Shown here in pieces: positions 17,840-26,822 of a stretch of 64,000 nt of DNA. Both the position numbers and the translations under genes were made by a program. The notes under the pieces were generated by a model. It was not told the DNA's origin, searched no databases, and saw only the letters and a program-made list of their open reading frames with translations. Position 1 is the stretch's first letter, and every line of letters starts with the position of its first letter. The stretch comes from Pseudomonas mandelii (GTDB taxonomy: Bacteria; Pseudomonadota; Gammaproteobacteria; Pseudomonadales; Pseudomonadaceae): contig NZ_JAMYDU010000012.1 of assembly GCF_024138395.1 (NCBI RefSeq), positions 1-64,000 on the forward strand, read 5' to 3'.

Positions 17840-17892
17840 TCGAATTCGACCGCAAGACCCGGAGTGTGGCGTCTCTGCCGGCTGGTTAATCT
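17840..17892 (+). promoter_or_regulatory. Ada-box-like promoter upstream of ada
   Basis: Second copy of the GAATTCGACCGCAAG box (17842-17856) in a 27-bp repeated block. A TAATCT -10-like sequence begins at 17887, with the same 31-nt spacing as the copy at 16367. It points to self-regulation of ada. Confidence 0.7.
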
Positions 17893-17921
17893 GCCTGAAA
17901 CGGGTCAACGGACATGAAGCC

Positions 17922-18986
17922 ATGACAACTCAATCGACAAAAATCGCCACCGAAAACGATCCTCGCTGGGCCGCCGTGGTCGCGCGTGATCCCCGCGCCG
18001 ACGGGCAGTTTGTGTACGCCGTGAAGACCACCGGTATCTACTGCCGCCCCAGCAGCCTGGCGCGCTTGCCGAAGCCGCAGAATGTCGAATTCTTCGACAC
18101 CGCCGAGCAAGCCCAGGCGGCGGGTTATCGCCCCAGCAAACGAGCCGCGAAAGATCAAAGCGACGTCGCCGCACAGCACGCCACGACCGTGGCCGCCGCT
18201 TGCCGTCACATCGAATCCGCCGAGACCTTGCCGGCATTGAATGCGCTGGCGGACGCGGCCGGCCTGAGCAGTTTCCACTTCCACCGAGTGTTTAAGGCCA
18301 TCACCGGCCTGACGCCCAAGGGCTACGCCATGGCCCATCGCTCACGCAAGGTTCGCGAACGCTTGGCCGACGGAGGTACGGTCACCGACGCGTTGTATGA
18401 CGCCGGATTCAACTCCAATAGCCGCTTCTATGAGGCCGCGGATCAAGTGCTGGGCATGAAGCCTGGCGATTACCGTGCGGCCGGACAGAACAACGACATT
18501 CGCTTTGCCGTCGGCCAATGTTCTCTCGGGGCGATTCTGGTGGCGCAAAGTGAGCGCGGCGTCTGCGCGATTCTGTTGGGGGACGACCCGCATCAATTGG
18601 TCTGTGATCTGCAGGACAAGTTTCGCCGCGCCAACCTGATTGGCGCCGATCATGAGTTCGAGCAGTTGATCGCTAAAGTGGTGGGCTTTATCGAAGCCCC
18701 GGCCCTCGGCCTGGACTTGCCGCTGGACGTACGCGGCACGGCGTTTCAGGAGCGGGTGTGGCAAGCCCTGCGGGAAATTCCCGTCGGCAGCACCGCCAGT
18801 TATGCCGATATCGCTCAGCGCATCGGTTCACCGAAAGCCGTGCGCGCCGTGGCCCAGGCCTGTGGCGCGAACAGCTTGGCGGTGGCAATCCCTTGCCATC
18901 GCGTGGTGCGCAGCGACGGCAACCTGTCGGGCTATCGCTGGGGCGTGGAGCGCAAGCGTCAGTTGCTGGAACGCGAGACGCGCTAA
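17922..18986 (+). CDS. ada: Ada: methylation-responsive regulator / O6-methylguanine-DNA methyltransferase
   Basis: 354 residues, the full Ada layout: N-terminal methylphosphotriester domain (1-80), AraC-type HTH (about 85-185), and C-terminal O6-alkylguanine methyltransferase with AVAIPCHRVVRSDG (acceptor C325). The N-terminal acceptor C41 is kept (TTGIYCRPS), but the other three zinc-ligand positions of E. coli Ada are S45, S72 and A75. The N-terminal zinc-thiolate cluster therefore cannot form in the known way. The C-terminal repair activity looks intact. Self-activation through the upstream box is inferred. Confidence 0.93.
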   Translation: MTTQSTKIATENDPRWAAVVARDPRADGQFVYAVKTTGIYCRPSSLARLPKPQNVEFFDTAEQAQAAGYRPSKRAAKDQSDVAAQHATTVAAACRHIESAETLPALNALADAAGLSSFHFHRVFKAITGLTPKGYAMAHRSRKVRERLADGGTVTDALYDAGFNSNSRFYEAADQVLGMKPGDYRAAGQNNDIRFAVGQCSLGAILVAQSERGVCAILLGDDPHQLVCDLQDKFRRANLIGADHEFEQLIAKVVGFIEAPALGLDLPLDVRGTAFQERVWQALREIPVGSTASYADIAQRIGSPKAVRAVAQACGANSLAVAIPCHRVVRSDGNLSGYRWGVERKRQLLERETR

Positions 18987-19970
18987 TCAGCGATTGACGT
19001 CGACCACCACCCGGCCACGCAACTGGCCGGCAAGCAGGCGATGCGCCGCGTCGATGGCTTCGCTCAAGCCGATTTCGTGGCTGATCAGTGGCAGCAAGGC
19101 GAAGTCCAGATCCTTGGCCAAACGATTCCACGCCAGTATCCGCTTGGCTTTGGGCTGGGTCACGCTGTTGATGCCGGCCAGGGTCACACCGCGCAAAATG
19201 AACGGCGCGACGGAGGCCGGGAAGTCCATGCCTTGGGCCAGACCGCAGGCAGCGACGGTGCCATTGGCCCGGGTGCTTGCGCAAGCGTTGGCCAGCGTGT
19301 GGCTGCCGACCGAATCGATCACCGCCGCCCAACGTTCCTTGGCCAACGGTTTACCCGGCTCCGACAACGTGGCGCGATCGATGATTTCGCTGGCGCCCAA
19401 TTGCTTGAGGTACTCGTGTTCGGAGGTGCGGCCGGTGGATGCCACCACGCGATAGCCGAGTTTGCTCAGCAGTGCGATGGCGAAACTGCCGACACCACCG
19501 TTGGCGCCCGTCACCAGCACTTCGCCTTGATCGGGGCTCACGCCGTTGTGCTCCAGCGCCAGGATACTCAGCATCGCCGTATAACCGGCCGTACCGATGG
19601 CCATCGCTTGCGCGGCGGTGAACGCTTTGGGCAACGGGATCAGCCAGTCGCCATTCAGGCGAGCTTTCTGCGCCAATCCGCCCCAGTGTCCTTCGCCCAC
19701 ACCCCAACCATTGAGCAAGACTTGATCACCGGCCTTGTAGTCCGGATGACCGCTGACTTCGACAGTGCCTGCCAGATCGATCCCCGGCACCATCGGGAAT
19801 TTGCGCACCACCGGGCTGCTGCCGGTGATCGCCAGGCCATCCTTGAAGTTCAGCGTGCTGTACGCCACACGCACGGTCACATCGCCTTCAGGCAATTGAT
19901 CATCACTGATCTCTTGCAGCGTGGCCCGGTAACTGTTGTCGTCCTTGTCGATCAAAATGCCTTTGAACAT
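18987..19970 (-). CDS. acuI: Acrylyl-CoA reductase-type (YhdH/AcuI) NADPH oxidoreductase
   Basis: 327 residues from the ATG at 19970 with GGAGG six nt upstream; an extension to 20024 is unlikely. Medium-chain dehydrogenase/reductase without zinc ligands. It has the AcuI/YhdH features TLNFKDGLAITG, PGIDLAGTV, GWGVGEGHWGG, and the NADPH motif VTGANGGVGSFAIALLSKLGY. Family members reduce acryloyl-CoA to propionyl-CoA. The exact substrate here is not proven, so the symbol is tentative. Convergent with ada, with no terminator seen between. Confidence 0.88.
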   Translation of the reverse strand: MFKGILIDKDDNSYRATLQEISDDQLPEGDVTVRVAYSTLNFKDGLAITGSSPVVRKFPMVPGIDLAGTVEVSGHPDYKAGDQVLLNGWGVGEGHWGGLAQKARLNGDWLIPLPKAFTAAQAMAIGTAGYTAMLSILALEHNGVSPDQGEVLVTGANGGVGSFAIALLSKLGYRVVASTGRTSEHEYLKQLGASEIIDRATLSEPGKPLAKERWAAVIDSVGSHTLANACASTRANGTVAACGLAQGMDFPASVAPFILRGVTLAGINSVTQPKAKRILAWNRLAKDLDFALLPLISHEIGLSEAIDAAHRLLAGQLRGRVVVDVNR

Positions 19971-20130
19971 CACTGCCTCCCGATGGAATCGCTCAGTTGT
20001 CGTGCTGTTGAAATAACACATCAAAACACATCGCCGTAGCCGACTTTAAGCCAATCCTCAAACTCGACTGGCCTTGTGTCAGTCATTACTGATACAAATT
20101 CGCTTCTACCGACGTCGGAGAGCACTGCAC

Positions 20131-21195
20131 ATGAGTCAATGGCCAGACACCCGCATTCTTGACCTGTTCGGGATCGAACTGCCGATCATCCAGGCCCCTT
20201 TGGCTGGCGCGACGACGTCGGCCATGGTAATTGCGGTGAGCAACGCTGGCGGCCTGGGCTCGATGCCCGCCGCGATGCTGAGCATCGAGCAGTTGCGCGA
20301 AGAGCTGAAAACGATTCGCCAACACACCCAGCGCCCGTTCAACGTCAATTTCTTCTGCCATCAACCTCCACCGCCCGATGAGCAACGTGCCCGGGACTGG
20401 AAGAATCTGCTGGAACCGTATTACCGGGAATTGGGGGTCGATTTCGACGCACCGACGCCGGTGTCCAATCGCGCACCGTTCGATCATGCGGCCTGCGAAG
20501 TAATCGAAGAGTTTCGCCCTGAAGTGGTGAGTTTCCACTTTGGTCTGCCGGAAAAGTCGCTGCTGGATCGGGTAAAAGCCACCGGAGCGAAAATTCTTTC
20601 CTCGGCGACTACCGTCGAAGAAGCCATCTGGCTGGAGCAGCACGGTTGCGACGCGATCATTGCCATGGGTTACGAGGCTGGCGGCCACCGGGGGATGTTC
20701 CTCAGTGATGACCTGAGCAGCCAGGTGGGAACCTTTGCCTTGGTGCCACAGATCGTCGATGCGGTAAAAGTACCGGTGATTGCGGCGGGGGGAATCGGAG
20801 ATGCGCGGGGCGTCGCGGCGGCTTTTGTGTTGGGCGCTTCGGCGGTCCAGGTGGGCACGGCTTATTTGTTCACGCCGGAGGCCAAGGTCAGCGCTTCTCA
20901 TCACAAGGCATTGCGCACGGCCAAGGAAAGCGAGACGGCGGTCACCAACATTTTCACCGGGCGCCCGGCGCGGGGGATTCTCAATCGGGTGATGCGTGAG
21001 CTGGGGCCGATGAGCGCCAAGGCACCGGCCTTTCCCTTGGCGGGCGGTGCGTTGATGCCGCTGAGGGCCAAAGGGGAAGCGGATTTCAGCAACCTTTGGG
21101 CGGGGCAGGCGTTTACGTTGGGCGTTGAAATGACTTCGGCAGAGCTGACCCGGCGTTTGGCGGATGAAGCGTTGGCCAAATTGACTCATCGCTAA
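20131..21195 (+). CDS. Nitronate monooxygenase (2-nitropropane dioxygenase family)
   Basis: 354 residues from the ATG at 20131 (MSQWPDTRIL), with GGAG about ten nt upstream. TIM-barrel FMN enzyme that oxidises alkyl nitronates such as propionate 3-nitronate. Motifs are PIIQAPLAGATTSAMVIAVSNAGGLG at the N-terminus, MGYEAGGHRG with the conserved His, and PVIAAGGIGDARGVAAAFVLGASAVQVGTAY for phosphate binding. It is divergent from the acuI-type gene. Confidence 0.92.
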   Translation: MSQWPDTRILDLFGIELPIIQAPLAGATTSAMVIAVSNAGGLGSMPAAMLSIEQLREELKTIRQHTQRPFNVNFFCHQPPPPDEQRARDWKNLLEPYYRELGVDFDAPTPVSNRAPFDHAACEVIEEFRPEVVSFHFGLPEKSLLDRVKATGAKILSSATTVEEAIWLEQHGCDAIIAMGYEAGGHRGMFLSDDLSSQVGTFALVPQIVDAVKVPVIAAGGIGDARGVAAAFVLGASAVQVGTAYLFTPEAKVSASHHKALRTAKESETAVTNIFTGRPARGILNRVMRELGPMSAKAPAFPLAGGALMPLRAKGEADFSNLWAGQAFTLGVEMTSAELTRRLADEALAKLTHR

Positions 21196-21281
21196 ACTTT
21201 GTGGCGAGGAGGCTTGCCCCCGACTCCAGTCAAGCGCAATCCATGTGTGCGAGCCTGCTCGCGAAGGCAGTATGTCAGGCC

Positions 21282-21419
21282 CCTGTAGCAGCTGGCGTAG
21301 CCTGCGTTCGGCTGCGCAGCAGTCGTAAACTCAGCTGCCCACGATTAACCTGAAAGATCGAGGTGCCTGATTTAACGACTGCTGCGCAGCCGAACGCAGG
21401 CTACGCCAGCTGCTACAGG
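21282..21419. repeat. Perfect 45-bp inverted repeat (extragenic element)
   Basis: Arms at 21282-21326 and 21375-21419 are exact reverse complements with a 48-nt spacer. They are related to the imperfect pair at 2486-2625. A separate REP-like half (GCGAGCCTGCTCGCGAA) lies at 21250-21266. This is a REPIN-like mobile extragenic palindrome between two genes on the same strand. Confidence 0.85.
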
Positions 21420-21472
21420 GTCCCGTATGAATTCAGCGAGCGCACTCCAATTCGTTCCGTTTACAGGCGATT

Positions 21473-21496
21473 CGCTATATATTCCACTATATAGCG
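21473..21496. promoter_or_regulatory. ModE-like operator upstream of modABC
   Basis: A perfect inverted repeat with 9-bp arms CGCTATATA and TATATAGCG, separated by six bases, lies 29 bp before the modA ATG. This closely follows the known ModE operator pattern (CGNTATAT...ATATANCG). It predicts molybdate-dependent repression by a ModE encoded elsewhere, as no modE lies in the window. Confidence 0.75.
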
Positions 21497-21525
21497 TTTC
21501 ATCTCGCCTACCACGGAGCCGTTCC

Positions 21526-22284
21526 ATGACCGTTCGTGCCTCATGTTTTGCCCCCGCGTGCCTGTTCGCTGTATTCGCTTTCGGCTCCGCCCAGGCGGAT
21601 GAAGTCCAGATTGCCGTTGCTGCCAACTTCACTGCGCCAATCCAGGCCATCGCCGCCGATTTCGAGAAAGACACCGGGCACAAACTGGTCACCTCCTTTG
21701 GCGCAACCGGCCAGTTCTATACCCAGATCAAGAACGGCGCACCATTCGAAGTGCTCCTCTCGGCAGACGACACCACTCCGCAAAAACTTGAAGCCGAAGG
21801 CGACACAGTCAAAGGCTCACGCTTCACCTACGCCATCGGCACCTTGGCGCTATGGTCAGCCAAGGACGGCTACGTCGACGCCAAGGGCAAAGTGCTGAGC
21901 GACAATCAGTTTCAACACCTGTCCATCGCCAACCCGAAAGCCGCCCCGTATGGCCTGGCCGCCACTCAAGTGCTGTCCAAGCAGGGCCTGACTGACAAGG
22001 TCAAAGGCAAACTCGTCGAAGGCCAAAACATCACTCAAGCCTACCAATTCGTCTCCACTGGTAATGCCGAACTCGGTTTTGTGGCCTTGTCGCAGATCTA
22101 CAAAGACGGCAAAGTCACCAGCGGTTCGGCCTGGGCCGTCCCGGCCGATCTGCATGATCCGATCAAACAAGACGCGGTGATCCTTAATAAGGGCAAGGAC
22201 AACCCGGCTGCCAAGGCACTGGTTGACTACCTGAAAGGTCCGAAAGCCGCCGCTGTTATCAAATCCTACGGTTACCAACTCTAA
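21526..22284 (+). CDS. modA: Molybdate ABC transporter, substrate-binding protein
   Basis: Periplasmic binding protein for molybdate or tungstate. 252 residues from the ATG at 21526, preceded by CGGAG. The signal peptide is at about 1-25 (...AFGSAQADEV). The mature N-terminus VQIAVAANFTAPIQAIAADFEKDTGH, then SFGATGQFYTQIKNGAPFEVLLSAD, are typical ModA motifs. The stop codon abuts the modB ATG. First gene of modABC under a ModE-like operator. Confidence 0.96.
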   Translation: MTVRASCFAPACLFAVFAFGSAQADEVQIAVAANFTAPIQAIAADFEKDTGHKLVTSFGATGQFYTQIKNGAPFEVLLSADDTTPQKLEAEGDTVKGSRFTYAIGTLALWSAKDGYVDAKGKVLSDNQFQHLSIANPKAAPYGLAATQVLSKQGLTDKVKGKLVEGQNITQAYQFVSTGNAELGFVALSQIYKDGKVTSGSAWAVPADLHDPIKQDAVILNKGKDNPAAKALVDYLKGPKAAAVIKSYGYQL

Positions 22285-22965
22285 ATGACGCTATCGAGTG
22301 CCGATTATTCCGCCATCTGGCTGACCCTGAAACTGGCGTCTCTGACGACTGTGATCCTCTTGGTCATCGGCACTCCAATTGCGTTATGGCTGTCGCGCAC
22401 CCAGTCTTGGCTGCGCGGCCCGATCGGGGCGATCGTCGCCCTGCCCCTGGTGCTGCCGCCCACGGTGATCGGCTTTTATTTGTTGTTGGCGCTCGGCCCG
22501 AACGGCTGGATCGGCCAGCTCACCCAATCGTTGGGCCTTGGCACCCTCACCTTCAGTTTTGCGGGGCTGGTGATCGGCTCGGTGTTGTACTCGATGCCGT
22601 TCGTGGTTCAACCGCTGCAGAATGCTTTTTCCGCCATTGGCACTCGCCCACTGGAAGTGGCTGCCACCTTGCGCGCCAATCCCTGGGACACGTTCTTCAG
22701 CGTGATTGTGCCGCTGGCCCGCCCCGGTTTCATCACGGCGGCCATTCTCGGCTTCGCCCACACCGTCGGCGAATTCGGTGTGGTGCTGATGATCGGCGGC
22801 AACATTCCCGACAAGACCCGCGTGGTCTCGGTGCAGATCTACGATCACGTCGAAGCCATGGAATACGCCCAGGCACATTGGCTGGCCGGGGCGATGCTGG
22901 TGTTCTCGTTTGTGGTATTGCTGGCGCTCTACTCCAGCCGTAAAACCAAAGCGGTCTGGAGCTGA
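22285..22965 (+). CDS. modB: Molybdate ABC transporter, permease
   Basis: 226-residue inner-membrane permease with about five TM segments. The cytoplasmic EAA-type loop is visible (EVAATLRANPWDTFFSVIVPLARPG), which contacts ModC. The ATG directly follows the modA stop, so expression is coupled. Confidence 0.96.
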   Translation: MTLSSADYSAIWLTLKLASLTTVILLVIGTPIALWLSRTQSWLRGPIGAIVALPLVLPPTVIGFYLLLALGPNGWIGQLTQSLGLGTLTFSFAGLVIGSVLYSMPFVVQPLQNAFSAIGTRPLEVAATLRANPWDTFFSVIVPLARPGFITAAILGFAHTVGEFGVVLMIGGNIPDKTRVVSVQIYDHVEAMEYAQAHWLAGAMLVFSFVVLLALYSSRKTKAVWS

Positions 22966-22968
22966 TCG

Positions 22969-24048
22969 ATGATTCACACGCGCTTGAAACTGAATTATTC
23001 GGGATTCTCCCTGGATGTGGACCTGCAACTGCCCGGCCGCGGAGTGACTGCGCTTTACGGCCATTCCGGCTCGGGTAAAACCACCTGCCTGCGCTGCATC
23101 GCCGGTCTGGAGCAGGCCGAGCAGGGTTTTATTCAGGTCAACGATGAAGTCTGGCAGGACAGCGACAAGGGGATTTTCGTCCCGCCACATAAACGCGCCT
23201 TGGGTTACGTCTTCCAGGAAGCCAGCCTGTTCCCGCATTTATCGGTGCGGGCCAATCTGGAGTTCGGCCTCAAGCGCATCCCTCGCCAACAGCGCCGGGT
23301 CGACATGGCGCATGCCACTGAGTTGCTGGGGATTGGCCATTTGCTCGGCCGTGAGCCGCAGAACCTTTCTGGTGGCGAGCGCCAGCGGATCGGCATCGCT
23401 CGCGCCCTGCTCACCAGCCCGAAACTATTGCTGATGGACGAGCCGCTGGCGGCGCTCGATACCCAGCGTAAAAACGAAATCCTGCCGTACCTGCAACGGC
23501 TGCACGATGAGCTGGACATCCCCGTGCTGTACGTCAGCCATTCCCAGGATGAAGTCGCGCGGCTCGCCGACCACCTCGTCCTGCTCAGCAACGGCAAGGC
23601 TTTGGCCAGCGGCGCCATCGGCGAAACCCTGGCCCGGCTCGATCTGCCGCTGGCGCTGGGTGACGATGCCGGCGTGGTGATTGAAGGACACGTCAGCGCC
23701 TATGACGCCAACTATCAGTTGTTGACCTTGCAGCTGCCCAACACGGAGCTGAGCATTCGAGTCGCCCATTCACCTATGGCTGAAGGCCAGGCACTACGCT
23801 GCAAGGTCCAGGCGCGGGATGTCAGCCTGAGCCTGCAAGGCGTCGAGCACAGCAGCATTCTCAATCGCCTGCCGGTCACGGTGATCAGTGAAATCGGTGC
23901 CGATAACGCCGCTCACGTACTGATCCGCCTGAATGCGGCCGGCACACCGCTGCTGGCGCGGATCACCCGCTACTCCCGGGATCAATTGGGTGTGCACCCT
24001 GGACAGCAACTCTGGGCGCAAATCAAAGCGGTGGCGGTGCTGGCATAA
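22969..24048 (+). CDS. modC: Molybdate ABC transporter, ATPase
   Basis: 359-residue ATP-binding subunit. Walker A is GHSGSGKTT, the Q-loop region is VFQEASLFPH, the signature LSGGERQRIGIARAL, Walker B LLLMDEPLAALD, and the switch His is in VSHSQDE. A C-terminal TOBE/MOP-like domain (about 290-359, RLPVTVISEIG) is typical of ModC. Starts 3 bp after modB. Confidence 0.96.
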   Translation: MIHTRLKLNYSGFSLDVDLQLPGRGVTALYGHSGSGKTTCLRCIAGLEQAEQGFIQVNDEVWQDSDKGIFVPPHKRALGYVFQEASLFPHLSVRANLEFGLKRIPRQQRRVDMAHATELLGIGHLLGREPQNLSGGERQRIGIARALLTSPKLLLMDEPLAALDTQRKNEILPYLQRLHDELDIPVLYVSHSQDEVARLADHLVLLSNGKALASGAIGETLARLDLPLALGDDAGVVIEGHVSAYDANYQLLTLQLPNTELSIRVAHSPMAEGQALRCKVQARDVSLSLQGVEHSSILNRLPVTVISEIGADNAAHVLIRLNAAGTPLLARITRYSRDQLGVHPGQQLWAQIKAVAVLA

Positions 24049-24157
24049 AATCTGTCGGCGCTCTCAAGGGATTCTCCAGGCATTCTCTAGGCACCCCGGC
24101 AACAGCGCGCGGTCAATGGCTTAACGCCCCATGATTCGTCGCCCAGGATTGCCCGTC

Positions 24158-25195
24158 ATGCCAGATACCGCGTTGCCCGATGTTCTGCCGCCCGACCTGC
24201 ATTATGTCGATGACCGCCAGCCCGGCATTACCCGCAAGCTCCTGCGCGGCAAGTTTTGCTACTTCGACCCGGCGGGTCAGCGCATTACTGATCAGGATGA
24301 AATCAAACGCATCAAAGCACTCGCGGTGCCGCCCGCCTACACCGACGTGTGGATTTGCCCCGACCCGCGCGGCCATCTACAAGCCACCGGCCGCGACGCT
24401 CGTGGCCGCAAGCAATACCGTTATCACCCGCGCTGGCGAGAAGTGCGCGATGCCGACAAATATTCGCGTTTGCGGGACTTCGGCCTGGCCCTGCCGAAAC
24501 TGCGCAAACAGCTTGAAACTCTGTTGGCCGCGCCCGGCTTCAGCCGCGACAAGGTCATGGCCACGGTGATTACCTTGCTCGATGCGACACTGATCCGGGT
24601 CGGCAACAGGCAATACGCCCGGGACAATCGTTCCTATGGCCTGACCACTCTGCGTAGCCGTCACGTCGAGGTCAACGGCAGCGCGATCCTGTTCCAGTTT
24701 CGCGGCAAGAGCGGCATCGAGCACCAGATCACCGTCAAAGACCGGCGCCTGGCGCGGATCATCAAGCGTTGCCTGGAAATCCCCGGGCAAAACCTCTTTC
24801 AGTATCTGGACGAAAACGGCGAGCGGCACACCATCAGTTCCTCCGACGTCAACGCCTACTTGCAGACGCTGACCGGCGCCGATTTCACCGCCAAGGACTA
24901 CCGCACCTGGGCCGGCAGTGCACTGGCATTGGCAGTGTTGCGCGAATTGCAGTGGGAATCGGAGGCCGACGCGAAGCGGCATGTGGTGGACATGGTCAAG
25001 AACGTCGCCCGGCAGTTGGGCAACACCCCGGCGGTTTGTCGCAAGTGCTACATCCACCCCGCCGTCGTCGATGGTTTCATGCAGGGGGCATTGTCCGAAC
25101 TGCCGCGATCGAGGGGGCGTAAAAGGCTCAAGGCCGAAGAAGTCGCGCTGGCGGTGCTTCTGGATAAGCTGATCGAGACGGCTGAAACACCGTGA
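24158..25195 (+). CDS. DNA topoisomerase IB (poxvirus type)
   Basis: Relaxes supercoiled DNA through a 3'-phosphotyrosyl intermediate. About 345 residues if started at ATG 24158; the frame is open from an ATG at 24131. The catalytic core shows KYSRLRDFGLALPKLR, IRVGNRQYARDNRSYGLTTLR, DFTAKDYRTWAGS (Arg and Lys/Arg ligands) and the active Tyr in AVCRKCYIHPAVVDGF. Bacterial type IB enzymes of this kind are common in Pseudomonas. A single gene downstream of modC. Confidence 0.92.
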   Translation: MPDTALPDVLPPDLHYVDDRQPGITRKLLRGKFCYFDPAGQRITDQDEIKRIKALAVPPAYTDVWICPDPRGHLQATGRDARGRKQYRYHPRWREVRDADKYSRLRDFGLALPKLRKQLETLLAAPGFSRDKVMATVITLLDATLIRVGNRQYARDNRSYGLTTLRSRHVEVNGSAILFQFRGKSGIEHQITVKDRRLARIIKRCLEIPGQNLFQYLDENGERHTISSSDVNAYLQTLTGADFTAKDYRTWAGSALALAVLRELQWESEADAKRHVVDMVKNVARQLGNTPAVCRKCYIHPAVVDGFMQGALSELPRSRGRKRLKAEEVALAVLLDKLIETAETP

Positions 25196-25253
25196 GGCGA
25201 ACTAACCGACGAGCTGACCTGCCCATTTTTTTGCATGATTGCAAAGGGCTTCT

Positions 25254-25511
25254 ATGCTTGACCTGAATACGATTAGCTTCGGTGACGCCATGGAAGACAT
25301 TTTCGTTGTGAAACGCTGCAACAAGATCATCATTCATGGTCGCCGGGCCGGAGAACCCGATCACCCGCCACCCGATGCTGCCGTCTGGTATCGCATCACC
25401 GATACCCGCACTCGCGGCTTCATCGGTGACGGCTTCGATCTCGAAGAGGACGCCGCGCGCGAATGTCGGCGGCTAAACGCGGTCAGTGCGCCGAAGTCCC
25501 GGCAGGCCTGA
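25254..25511 (+). CDS. Hypothetical protein
   Basis: 85 residues from the ATG at 25254, with AAAGGGC upstream; an in-frame ATG at 25290 (MEDIFVVKRCNK) is an alternative. A small soluble protein with IIIHGRRAGEPDHPPPDAAVWYRITDT, GFIGDGFDLEEDAARECRRLN. No family recognised. Base composition is like the backbone. Confidence 0.6.
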   Translation: MLDLNTISFGDAMEDIFVVKRCNKIIIHGRRAGEPDHPPPDAAVWYRITDTRTRGFIGDGFDLEEDAARECRRLNAVSAPKSRQA

Positions 25512-25571
25512 AGCCGGCTCCTTCATTTTGGGAGCCGCGCAGCATTCGAAATGACTGCCCCAATCGCGCTT

Positions 25572-26045
25572 CTAACTATTAGACGAGTTCATCCCTGCCA
25601 GTCGTCCGAGTAGTGCAGATGCCGCCTCGATCTGTTCGGATGCAACCCATTCGGTTGCATCTTGTGCAACAGAGCGCACCGACGTAACGGCATGGCCCAA
25701 GAGCTCGCGTCCAGAATCCGTGAGTGTTGCGTAGCCCACTCGTGCATCCCTCGGGTCAGGCTGTCGTGATACCAGGCCCAATTTTTCCAGGGGAAGCAAG
25801 CTGCGAGTGACACCTGAAGCGGTCAAGCCCAGGCGCTCAGCCAAATCCACTCGACGCAGCCTGCCACCCGGCGCGCGCTCAAGGTAATAGAGGGTCATGA
25901 AATCGGCAAAACTGAGCCCGTGCAAGCCGGACAACACGTTATCAAGGCGCCGCGTCAGAGTGGCATAGGCGCGCGACAATCTGATGCAAAACTCAAGACC
26001 TGCGTCCGCGCTGCCATTGTCAGCTGTATTCACGACTGTGCTCAT
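25572..26045 (-). CDS. MarR-family transcriptional regulator
   Basis: 157 residues, winged-HTH with MarR features: ARAYATLTRRLDNVLSGLHGLSFADFMTLYYL, DLAERLGLTASGVTRSLLPLEKLGLVSRQPDPRDARVGYATLTDSGREL. Its start overlaps the stop of the upstream P-loop protein gene (ATGA-type, 4 bp), so the two are coupled. The ligand and targets are unknown. Confidence 0.9.
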   Translation of the reverse strand: MSTVVNTADNGSADAGLEFCIRLSRAYATLTRRLDNVLSGLHGLSFADFMTLYYLERAPGGRLRRVDLAERLGLTASGVTRSLLPLEKLGLVSRQPDPRDARVGYATLTDSGRELLGHAVTSVRSVAQDATEWVASEQIEAASALLGRLAGMNSSNS

Positions 26046-26557
26046 TCTTGCGGCGCTCGCACAAGGTGCGAGTCCGACAGTTCACTGTCGGTCGGACGTT
26101 CGAAGCGGGACTCCATTGCCTCAAACATCTGCGGTGTCACATCGAACGAATAGGTTTCCCCCTTCTCCGAATTCCTGCGAAGCACACGTTGCTTGCGAAT
26201 TGGCAATGGGGCATCGACAAAGTGGAAAAGCACCACATGCCCCGCTTGTTCAACCTTCGCCTTGATCGAATCCCGATCCGTTTTTCGAAGCAAGCCAAGC
26301 TCCAGAATGACATCTGTTCCGGTGCCAAGTATTTGTTGTGCGACTGACCAGACCTGCGCCTGGCATCTGGCCACGCGAGGCATGACCCACGCCATGTCCA
26401 TTCGTTCAGGCACGTCAGCCCCGAACATCGCCTGCATCCACTCGTCAATGGCGAAGCGAACACCGTTGACCTCCGTGGCAAGTTTGCGGGCAAAGGTTGA
26501 TTTTCCTGAAGCAATCGGGCCGTAAATCAGGTGCGCGGTTCGCTGATCGTTGTTCAT
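26042..26557 (-). CDS. P-loop ATPase/kinase-like protein (AAA_33 type)
   Basis: 171 residues. Walker A is IYGPIASGKSTFARKLA at the N-terminus. A DEW motif (FAIDEWMQAMFG), an LGLLRKTDR segment and a basic stretch (PIRKQRVLRRN) resemble small kinases such as zeta-toxin or chloramphenicol-phosphotransferase-like proteins. It is predicted to phosphorylate a small molecule, but no substrate can be named. Translationally coupled to a MarR regulator. Confidence 0.78.
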   Translation of the reverse strand: MNNDQRTAHLIYGPIASGKSTFARKLATEVNGVRFAIDEWMQAMFGADVPERMDMAWVMPRVARCQAQVWSVAQQILGTGTDVILELGLLRKTDRDSIKAKVEQAGHVVLFHFVDAPLPIRKQRVLRRNSEKGETYSFDVTPQMFEAMESRFERPTDSELSDSHLVRAPQE

Positions 26558-26822
26558 GATGGCTTCTGGTTATTGGATGATTAATGCTTGAGTACACAAC
26601 CATAGCACATGCATCTGGCAACAACATCATCAGGATTGATGTTCAGTGTTCAACCGGGAGCCGATGTTCCGACCGTTACGGCTGCTCAAAAAATCCGGGC
26701 ACACTATTTCCGGGTCTATACTCAAAGGAGCTGAAGGATCAGCGACCCCATCGGCAGAAAGCTCGCTCCTCGCGGGCTTTTTGTTGCCCTTTGCCCGATT
26801 TCTTTGAACGGAGGTGTATGTC

